From the NCBI GenBank assembly GCA_014218235.1, contig CM024755.1, positions 38,212,713 through 38,276,712 on the forward strand: DNA of 64,000 bases, written 5' to 3'. Source of the DNA: Colocasia esculenta. Lineage: Eukaryota > Streptophyta > Magnoliopsida > Alismatales > Araceae. Shown one piece after another: positions 43,879 to 52,509 of the stretch (positions are counted from its first letter, which is position 1; each line of letters opens with the position of its first letter). The notes beneath the pieces are model-generated. The model was not told the DNA's origin. It was given only the letters and a program-made list of their open reading frames with translations, and did not search any database. The translations under genes were made by a program, and so were the position numbers.

Positions 43879-44981
43879 TCTTTGCCTCCCTCCTCCTTGA
43901 GGAGTTAGAATTGTAGTACACCAATGATGCAACAGTCGATTTGCAGGAGGAAATCTATTTGCATTCAATTGTGACACCTTTGTCTGATTGATATTATGTA
44001 CATTGTGTGGCAGACCAATTAAAACTGAATACGCTTTATGTGCACAGAACTGAAAGCTCTGAGGGTTATGACCCTCATTTGGTATATTCAACAACTGACT
44101 CACAATAGCATTTGTGAGTACAATAGGAACTCCCCTTACACTGGACTCTAGAGAATGCTTTTTACTGACTAAATTTCTGAAAAATTCTTGGACCAAAATA
44201 GGATAGTATATCCTATGTCCACTTACAAAATATGTCCAGCCCTGGAATTCTAGCATGCCAAGAAGTTCTGGCAGAGAATTTATCATACCTTCATCGTGAA
44301 TGTTCATGATCCTGGGATCCAGGATGGGCTTATTCTCAGCTAACATTCTTCTCACATTCGAAGAAGGTGACTGTGACACTTCATCATCATATTCAGATTC
44401 TTCTTCTTCTAGATCTGAGTCCTGTGCGGGTATCTCATCACTGGCTTCCTTGTCCATTTCCTCTTGGTCTTCAACATTATCTTGTATATCAGCTTCATCA
44501 TCATTGTTCTCTTCTTCTCTATCACTTTGAGGACTCACATTGTCATCCTCAACCAGTAACTGCTCATAATTGACTTCTTCAAACTGCTCTTCTTCACTGG
44601 CACTAGATTTTTGAGAATGAGATGACTGCTTCTCCTGAACTTCCTGACTTCTAGAACCATTCTTGGAACCTGGGGATTAGGGCTTCCTTCAGGAGACATT
44701 TGAGATTGCACATTCTGAGAGCTTTGCTGACTGGAAACATCTTCATTTGAGCTTCTCAACTCTACAAACTCCAGCTTCTTCTTGCCCATTGAGAAGTTCT
44801 TTTCTTTTGTTGTGCGGGGGTGAGAGTCTCTTCGGCTTGAAAACAACGAGACAGCGGGCTTCTTCTCACGAATCTCAATCCCCTTTGCAGGATCATTACT
44901 TGCCTTTGTGTGCCATTCTAGAACAGAAGATTCAACTTCTTTCCTCTTCCCTCCATGACAAGATTGCAACTTCGGAGCCAT

Positions 44982-46687
44982 AGCCAGATGGACAGAGTAT
45001 CGGAGAAGGAAGAAAGCACAGTTGCAGAAAGAGGGTTTTCGAAGAGAGTTTGAGAGAGATTAAGGCAGGAATTTCAAAACTGCTTTTAAGAGATGATAAG
45101 TCCGAAGAGACGTGACTCTTGATGCGTCGACCTCTCCTAGGAATGCAGAGAGCCTGTGGAACAACGAAAGCATATCGTGTTCCAACAACACAAGATAGAG
45201 TAGCGTCGACTCTAATGTGAAAATTGTCGACATTAAGAGGCTAAGATCAAGATCAAATTTGGTAAAACTTCTGAGGAGATGACAGATCACCATGATACAC
45301 TAAACCTCTAGGAAAATTTTGAGAACGTTAACAATTGCATTTATGCACTTTTCTCTCCTTTTCTCATTATTTGTGATATTAATGGTTTGAAAATTATGAA
45401 TTTTAGTTTAACAAAAAAAAATGGAAATATTCGAGAGAATATATAACAAATGTGAAAAATATCCTTCAAGTAGAAAAATGCAATATTATGAAACCACTTA
45501 CTTAGGACATGTAACAAGGTATTCTTGGAAAGATAACAAAGCAAGCTAAGACATATTGAATTAGAAATATCTAACTTGAAATCTTTCAGAACTTTTGAAT
45601 ATGTTCATTATCATTTTGTTTTATTTCTTTTCATTTTCACAAATGAACAATCTGATTTCCCTTACTATTTCTTGCAAGTGCCCATGTTGTTTACACACCA
45701 GAGCTCCTGATTACTTATGTAGGGTAATCATTTTGTTTCAGGGATAGTGTGCATCTTTTCATGTGAGGATACATGTTTATCAGACATCAGAATCCCCAGT
45801 TACTCAGAATACACAAGCAAAATTTTAACAGCCCTGAACATAATTAACTAGCTCATCATGACATACAATACATTCATTGATTTTATCAGTGATTTACAGT
45901 TTCTCAGAGCATAGTCAGTGTTCTGCCATTAAAAAAACTTTTGAGTATTAAAAGTTCATGAGAGATTTTTGAGTCAAGAAGATTTTTCATGTCAAAATAT
46001 TTCAGATGCTTTGAAAACTCGACCAGAGAAACCAAATTACATGAAGATTTTCAGAGTTTAATAAAAATGCAATTCTCACATGATGAATTATTTTCTGCAC
46101 TGTTATTTAACCTTTTGAATTTTTCATAAATTTTTAAAGGTTAAACTAGAAATTAATAAATCATAAATCACAATCTTTTTATTTTTGAGATAAAGGAGTT
46201 TAGAAAGGAGAATAAATGAATTTAACTCCCCCTCAGAAATTGCCTAGAAATTCAGCTTTTCATAATGAAATTACTCCCCTTCAGGAATTGACTTCTTGAA
46301 ATAAGGAGGACTGCAAGCAAAAGGACTCCCCCTCAATAATTGCATGAAAGACCCTTGATACTTGGCGGAGACATATACTCACGCATAGTGAAAGAGTCCA
46401 GACAAGCTTAACTTGCCTTTCCTCAAGTCGCCATTTAATATACCAAAAAGACTAATGCAATGTAAGAAACAAGAGTTTATTTGATGAAACAGGAAGAAAT
46501 TCATTTACAAACAGAAGGTGAAGGTGTATAGATTGAAAAGGAATGGCAAACAACTCGGAGTGAAAAGAATAGTGTCGACTCTCTTGCCAAAAGAGTTGAC
46601 CTAAGTCTGAACAGTTAACACAGAAAGACTGAGATGTTTCTTCTTCACAGCCTACTCAAGAACTAAGCATATTCCATCCAACTCATC
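44982..46687. other. Spacer between env-like gene and pol of Sirevirus B
   Basis: AT-rich, no convincing coding sequence. It holds gtcgac motifs at about 45126, 45205, 45228 and 46573, and three PPT-like complements at about 46226 (ctccccctcag), 46273 (ctccccttcag) and 46326 (ctccccctcaa), far from any LTR of B. tgacc at 46688-46692 is the target duplication of TR-GAG-1. Confidence 0.6.
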
Positions 46688-47060
46688 TGACCTGTTGGCC
46701 CTTTTGGTACGGCAGCAAGCAAACCTAGAGGGGGGGGTGAATAGGTTTTTCTGAAATCTGAAATAGAATCTTAAACACAGAAAATAACACTTGAAAGTTT
46801 GGTTAGTTTAGTGTGATAAAGAGTAACAGTGCGGAAGCAAATAAACAATCACACAAGGACACAGGAGATTTATCCTGGTTCGGCCCTTCCCACATGGAAG
46901 TCCTACGTCCAGTCCCCAAGCAAACTCTTGGGATTTCACTAACCAAGGGTACAGTCCCCCTTATGGACCTTACAACACCCTGGATCCCCCACCAGGTCTT
47001 CTTCTCTTTCCCGGGCAAGAAGGCAGCCCACTTCTCTTACAGGTAAAGAAGCCAACCTCC

Positions 47061-47228
47061 TGGAACAAACCCCAGTGCGGTTCTGCTAGACACAAACCCC
47101 TAGCTGGGTTGACAACTGGTACAAACCCCAGTTAGGTTCTGCTAGACACCAACCCCTAGCTGGGTTAACAACTGGTACAAACCCCAGTTAGGTTCTGCTA
47201 GACACCAACCCCTAGCTGGGTTAACAAC
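47061..47228. repeat. 56-bp tandem repeat in TR-GAG-1 LTR
   Basis: Three units at 47061, 47117 and 47173: tgg-acaaaccccag, then ggttctgctagacac, then cccctagctgggtt. Second copy at about 51036-51203. Confidence 0.93.
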
Positions 47229-47889
47229 TGTATACAGTCCTACAGCTGGACACAGATCTTTCTTAGAAAGATCAGACTGAGAGACCTTACAAGATGAACA
47301 CTCATGTAAAGCTCACAGTCCCAAACTCTCCCCAGATATACAATAAGCTCGGAGAGAAACAGAAGAGAGAAAAGAAGGCTCGAATGCTTGAAAGCTTGGA
47401 AGCTTGAGAGCTTGAAATGCTTTGAATGCTTCTTCTTGGCTCAGGCTCTTTCTCTCTTTCCTTGAGTGTATGTGGCGTGAAGGTGCTTCTCACAGATGTA
47501 CACTCCTTCAAAGATATTCAAGAAAAGGCTCTCATTGTTCTTCAGCAATGCTCCATCTTTTATATTGAGCAGCTTTAGAATAGATCCGTTGAAGAGATCC
47601 GTTGGAGCTCTTCTAGTCGTTGCTGATCTTTCTCTTCATTTGTCTTAATCAGACTCTGATGGTCTTCGATGTCTGTGAGCATAGAAGAGAGTGTTAGCAT
47701 AAAAGAGTGTTTATGATAAACGATGCATGGTACTGTGCTTCTGCTAACATACTGAAAATAGTAGGTCATATCTTTTTGACAAGATTCTGAAATATGCATG
47801 CAGCTTTTTGTCAGAAGATATTTGACTTTTTATTTAAGCGCCAAGCATATTTTAAATATAAAGGCAATCTGTGTTTCAACAGAATCCAT

Positions 47890-48200
47890 GAAGAAATCGT
47901 TATGAGCATGACTTATGAAATTGTTATAGGAACGATTTCTTAACAAATCGTTATGGGAACGATTTCTTACCAAATCACTGCGCTCAAAGAAGAAATCGTT
48001 AAGGCCATTTATCAAATCGTTATGGCATCGACTTCTTGGAAAATCATTTCGGTCACTTAAGGAATCGTTATGGGAACGACTTCTTATCAAATCAATACGC
48101 TCAAAGAAGAAATCGTTAAGGCCACTTATCAAATCGTTATGGCATCGATTTCTTAACAAAACGTTGCGGCGCTTGATACTTTGGCACTTTAAACAGAAAT
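47890..48200. repeat. aaatcgttatggg array with inverted repeats in TR-GAG-1 LTR
   Basis: About ten copies of aaatcgtta. Several form inverted repeats such as aaatcgttatgggaacgatt (arms aatcgtt and aacgatt). A longer unit (cgctcaaagaagaaatcgtt, then aaggcca) occurs twice about 115 bp apart. Copy in the other LTR at 51865-52175. Confidence 0.88.
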
Positions 48201-48381
48201 CGATGTATATTGATTAAACATCGATTTTATCATTTTAGTGCGCCAAATATTGCATCAATGAAAGACTTAGCATTTTGCTATGGGATTGATGCGACACAGA
48301 TGAAACAAAATATTCAATTTAAGTTACATCATAAATTTTATTATCACCAAAATACAAGAACAAATAGAGAGTGGTTCAACA

Positions 48382-48680
48382 ATCTCCCCCTTTTTGGTGA
48401 TGACAAAATTTATGTGAATTTTCTGATAAAATATATATAGCATAGAGGTTAGCATAGAGGTTTCAGAAAATTCATACAAACTCTCCCCCTTTTTGTCACT
48501 AACCAAAAAGGAAGGATCTTACCATGCATTCTCTCCCCTTTGAGAAAATTTCTTACCATTGAGGGGTTCAACAATAATAGATATTCAATGAATAACTTCC
48601 CCTTAGTGAAGGCTCCCCCTGAGTATGAGACTCCCCCTTAGTCTGTGCTCCCCCTGAGCATGAGAGACTCCACCTGAATG
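48382..48680 (-). other. Polypurine tract and seven extra PPT-like motifs of TR-GAG-1
   Basis: Plus-strand C runs at 48383 (tctccccctttttgg), 48482, 48531, 48597, 48611, 48631 and 48648, and a weak one at 48667. The tract next to the LTR is the likely primer; the rest are the multiple copies typical of Sireviruses. Confidence 0.85.
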
Positions 48681-48831
48681 AAACTTGAAAATAATTATTA
48701 GTAATATTTAAAATTTACGAATAAATTAATGACTACTCCCTCTTCAGATATGAGATGGATGAAGAGTTGGCAGTCTTCAGTGCCTTGAGCATCCTTTGTT
48801 CCTGATGCCCCAAGGCTATCCTGCAAATGAG

Positions 48832-50604
48832 CTACTCAGAAGTAGGTACCCAAATAATTTTGGGTCCTTGATCGTTAGATGCATAAAAATAGCCTTTAGG
48901 TATCCAAACTAGGTGCTTAGTTGTGCAGGTGTTTACTGTGTGTCCTAATTTATTACAATGAGAACAACAATGAATATAATCTATTTTGTAGTTCTTATTG
49001 TTTTTATGATGTCTGTTTAGGACATAACTTTTTAAAACATTTTCTTTTACAGGGGCCATTTTCTGAGGCAACTTGGTTTCTTTTACAAATTTTGGTAATG
49101 GATATTTTCCTGGAATTACTGCTTGTTTTCCTTTTTCCAGAGGTATGTATCCAAGGCCTTGCTTGTTATTTCCAGGTTTTGACCCTTTCAAACATAAAGC
49201 TAAAGAAGTTTTTCCTTTTGTTAATTTTCTAACTGATTCTTTTAGGTAGAGATTTTCTTCAGTTAGAATTTTTAATTTTTCTTCTAACTCTAACTTTTCA
49301 TTATTTTTGCTTTTCAAACCTTCATTCAAAAGATGATTATTTTCTTTACTATCTTTTAATTGTTCCTCTAATTGTTCCATTTCTGATTTAAGATCAGAAT
49401 TAGTGTTTTCCAAACAAGTAAGGTTGTTCTTGATATTTCTCAATTCTTTTACAACAACCTTGTGTTTATCATAAAGTTCATTGAAAACTTGTTCTAAATC
49501 TTCAGATTCTGATCCTGAATCTGTGCAAGAATCAAAAGATGAGTTAGAATGTACCTCATCTAGTCCTACCATGAGGGCTAGATTTACCTGCTCTTTTTCC
49601 GAATCTGAGCTTGATGATTCTGAGCTTGTGACCTCATCATTTTCCCAAGCAGCCGCCATGGCTCTTCTTTTAAATTTCTTGTGCTGCTTCTTGGGTTTTT
49701 CAGTTTGACCAGTCTTCTTGAGTCTTTGACAATCCGGTCTCAGATGTCCAGGTTTTCTGCATTCATAGCAGACTGGTTCTTTCTCTTTTCTGTCTTTCTT
49801 TTGAATCCTTTTCGATCCATTTTTCTTCTTCTTGAAAATTTTCCGAAGCTTGGACAGAACTTCATCTACGTCACTGTCTTCAGAATCTGCATTTTTGGAG
49901 CTAGAAGAAGAAGTGGAAGGAGCAGCTACAACCTTAAGAGCATTAGTACATTTCTTCTTAGATGAGCTTTCAGACAATCGCTCCATATTTATTTCATGTG
50001 CCATGAGAGAACCTATTAAATTATCAATTGACAATTTGGTTAAGTCATGGGCTTCTTCAATAGCGGTTACTTTAGGTGTCCATGAAACGGTTAAAGACCT
50101 AAGTATTTTTCTAACGGTTTCTTCATTGGAAAGAGTTTTACCAAGAGAATTTAAGCCTACTACTATGCTTGAAAATCTATTATACATAGTAGTAATATTT
50201 TCGCTTGGAAGCATTTTAAATTGTTCATATTGTGAAACAAGAATATCTATTCTAGTTTGTTTCACTTTATCCGTTCCTTCATAAGTTATCTGCAGTTTAT
50301 CCCAAATTTCTTTAGCAGATTTGCATGCAGACACTCTACTAAATTCTCTTTTGGATAAGGCACAACATAAGTAGTTCTTAGCTTTAAAGTTTAAAGATAA
50401 TTTACTTTTATCAGCAGGTGTAATGGCAGTAGTGCCTTCAATAGGAACAATAACAAAATCACCTACCTCAATTACCTGCCACAGATCAAAGTCTGTGCCT
50501 CGAATGAAGCATTCCATTCTCATTTTCCAGTATTGATAATCTTCTCCGTCAAAGAATGGAGGTCTGGTGACTGATTGTCCTTCAGCATATCCTTGAGCTG
50601 CCAT
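48832..50604 (-). CDS. Intact Gag of TR-GAG-1, 590 residues
   Basis: Capsid-nucleocapsid protein of a copia element. ATG at 50604 (MAAQGYAEGQSV) lies about 65 bases after the 5' LTR, and the stop TAG is at 48832. Residues 18-40 hold PFFDGEDYQYWKMRM, and 60-215 the UBN2-type gag region (YEGTDKVKQTRIDIL, GSLMAHEINMERL). The first CCHC knuckle is C279-C282-H287-C292. There is an Asp/Ser/Glu-rich stretch at 325-370 and a coiled coil at about 370-460. The second CCHC knuckle is C547-C550-H555-C560, and the C-terminus is IIWVPTSE. No stop or frameshift, unlike every other gag here. After the TAG the frame stays open for about 32 codons but shows no protease. Likely packages its own RNA and borrows enzymes from a full element. 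Confidence 0.95.
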   Translation of the reverse strand: MAAQGYAEGQSVTRPPFFDGEDYQYWKMRMECFIRGTDFDLWQVIEVGDFVIVPIEGTTAITPADKSKLSLNFKAKNYLCCALSKREFSRVSACKSAKEIWDKLQITYEGTDKVKQTRIDILVSQYEQFKMLPSENITTMYNRFSSIVVGLNSLGKTLSNEETVRKILRSLTVSWTPKVTAIEEAHDLTKLSIDNLIGSLMAHEINMERLSESSSKKKCTNALKVVAAPSTSSSSSKNADSEDSDVDEVLSKLRKIFKKKKNGSKRIQKKDRKEKEPVCYECRKPGHLRPDCQRLKKTGQTEKPKKQHKKFKRRAMAAAWENDEVTSSESSSSDSEKEQVNLALMVGLDEVHSNSSFDSCTDSGSESEDLEQVFNELYDKHKVVVKELRNIKNNLTCLENTNSDLKSEMEQLEEQLKDSKENNHLLNEGLKSKNNEKLELEEKLKILTEENLYLKESVRKLTKGKTSLALCLKGSKPGNNKQGLGYIPLEKGKQAVIPGKYPLPKFVKETKLPQKMAPVKENVLKSYVLNRHHKNNKNYKIDYIHCCSHCNKLGHTVNTCTTKHLVWIPKGYFYASNDQGPKIIWVPTSE

Positions 50605-50653
50605 GGATCTTTACTCTAAGATCGTTGGATCTTCTTTGAAGGTTCAGAGACTC

Positions 50654-50665
50654 GCTCTGATACCA
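50654..50665 (-). other. Primer binding site of TR-GAG-1
   Basis: The minus strand is TGGTATCAGAGC, two bases from the 5' LTR, as in Copia-1. Confidence 0.93.
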
Positions 50666-50667
50666 CT

Positions 50668-52356
50668 TGTTGGCCCTTTTGGTACGGCAGCAAGCAAACC
50701 TAGAGGGGGGGGTGAATAGGTTTTTCTGAAATCTGAAATAGAATCTTAAACACAGAAAATAACACTTGAAAGTTTGGTTAGTTTAGTGTGATAAAGAGTA
50801 GCAGTGCGGAAGCAAATAAACAATCACACAAGGACACAGGAGATTTATCCTGGTTCGGCCCTTCCCACATGGAAGTCCTACGTCCAGTCCCCAAGCAAAC
50901 TCTTGGGATTTCACTAACCAAGGGTACAGTCCCCCTTATGGACCTTACAACACCCTGGATCCCCCACCAGGTCTTCTTCTCTTTCCCGGGCAAGAAGGCA
51001 GCCCACTTCTCTTACAGGTAAAGAAGCCAACCTCCTGGAACAAACCCCAGTGCGGTTCTGCTAGACACAAACCCCTAGCTGGGTTGACAACTGGTACAAA
51101 CCCCAGTTAGGTTTTGCTAGACACCAACCCCTAGCTGGGTTAACAACTGGTACAAACCCCAGTTAGGTTCTGCTAGACACCAACCCCTAGCTGGGTTAAC
51201 AACTGTATACAGTCCTATAGCTGGACACAGATCTTTCTTAGAAAGATCAGACTGAGAGACCTTACAAGATGAACACTCATGTAAAGCTCACAGTCCCAAA
51301 CTCTCCCCAGATATACAATAAGCTCGGAGAGAAACAGAAGAGAGAAAAGAAGGCTCGAATGCTTGAAAGCTTGGAAGCTTGAGAGCTTGAAATGCTTTGA
51401 ATGCTTCTTCTTGGCTCAGGCTCTTTCTCTCTTTCCTTGAGTGTATGTGGCGTGAAGGTGCTTCTCACAGATGTACACTCCTTCAAAGATATTCAAGAAA
51501 AGGCTCTCATTGTTCTTCAGCAATGCTCCATCTTTTATATTGAGCAGCTTTAGAATAGATCCGTTGAAGAGATCCGTTGGAGCTCTTCTAGTCGTTGCTG
51601 ATCTTTCTCTTCATTTGTCTTAATCAGACTCTGATGGTCTTCGATGTCTGTGAGCATAGAAGAGAGTGTTAGCATAAAAGAGTGTTTATGATAAACGATG
51701 CATGGTACTGTGCTTCTGCTAACATACTGAAAATAGTAGGTCATATCTTTTTGACAAGATTCTGAAATATGCATGCAGCTTTTTGTCAGAAGATATTTGA
51801 CTTTTTATTTAAGCGCCAAGCATATTTGAAATATAAAGGCAATCTGTGTTTCAACAGAATCCATGAAGAAATCGTTATGAGCATGACTTATGAAATCGTT
51901 ATAGGAACGATTTCTTAACAAATCGTTATGGGAACGATTTCTTACCAAATCACTGCGCTCAAAGAAGAAATCGTTAAGGCCATTTATCAAATCGTTATGG
52001 CATCGACTTCTTGGAAAATCATTTCGGTCACTTAAGGAATCGTTATGGGAACGACTTCTTATCAAATCAATACGCTCAAAGAAGAAATCGTTAAGGCCAC
52101 TTATCAAATCGTTATGGCATCGATTTCTTAACAAAACGTTGCGGCGCTTGATACTTTGGCACTTTAAACAGAAATCGATGTATATTGATTAAACATCGAT
52201 TTTATCATTTTAGTGCGCCAAATATTGCATCAATGAAAGACTTAGCATTTTGCTATGGGATTGATGCGACACAGATGAAACAAAATATTCAATTTAAGTT
52301 ACATCATAAATTTTATTATCACCAAAATACAAGAACAAATAGAGAGTGGTTCAACA
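50668..52356 (-). repeat. TR-GAG-1 5' LTR
   Basis: 1689 bp, the same length as the other copy. It is followed by tgacc (52357-52361) and then pol of Sirevirus B. Confidence 0.96.
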
Positions 52357-52509
52357 TGACCAACTGAACCAAAAGCTTTCAACCAATTTTTCATCCCAAT
52401 ATCTTATCAGAAATCATCAAGAAGATTTATCAACTAGTAGCCAGAAATTTATCACATTACAAACAATTACACAAACATGCATTCACAACAATTTTCCAAA
52501 ACTAGTCAC

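Larger units (their letters stand above)
40978..44981 (-). pseudogene. Sirevirus B env-like gene, split by solo LTR C, with amber stops
   Basis: Starts MAPKLQSCHGG at 44981. The order is: Ser/Glu-rich N-terminus, a strongly acidic block (44538-44380), the plant transposon protein domain (FVSGHRIYYPILVQEFFRNL, GVPIVLTNAIVSQLLNIP, ANRLLHHWCTTILTP), solo LTR C, then FLMFCLIKREKVNLE and SLPYAAHLSSIFLRL, a Pro-rich linker, a coiled-coil-like region, and a terminal PPPPPQ at 40978. Damage: a one-base frameshift near 44670 and six in-frame stops, all TAG (near 42162, 41508, 41402, 41381, 41128 and 41000). The TSD of LTR C lies within the coding frame, and the frame matches on both sides. No membrane helix or signal peptide is seen. 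Confidence 0.78.
46693..48381 (-). repeat. TR-GAG-1 3' LTR
   Basis: 1689 bp, tgttggcccttttgg...gtggttcaaca. G8 box about 33 bp from the left end and tttatcctggttcgg at about 46869. Differs from the other copy at about 46833, 47134, 47252, 47856 and 47920. Confidence 0.96.
46693..52356 (-). mobile_element. TR-GAG-1: young gag-only LTR retrotransposon (Sirevirus derived)
   Basis: 5664 bp with two LTRs of 1689 bp each and tgacc duplications (46688-46692, 52357-52361). The internal part is only about 2.3 kb: Met-tRNA primer site, one intact gag and a run of polypurine tracts. No protease, integrase, RT or env-like sequence. This fits the class described in plants as TR-GAG (terminal repeats with Gag only), which depend on the enzymes of relatives. 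By eye the LTRs differ at five positions, about 0.3%, so the insertion is recent. Confidence 0.93.

Noticed and set aside
47830..48159. 109-codon frame with RSHNDL-type repeats, duplicated at 51805-52134
   Set aside because: Translation of the aaatcgtta array of the TR-GAG-1 LTR; the two copies differ only by the LTR substitutions.
49681..50284. Plus-strand frames of 94 and 150 codons over TR-GAG-1 gag
   Set aside because: Antisense of the intact gag; no own start context or motif.
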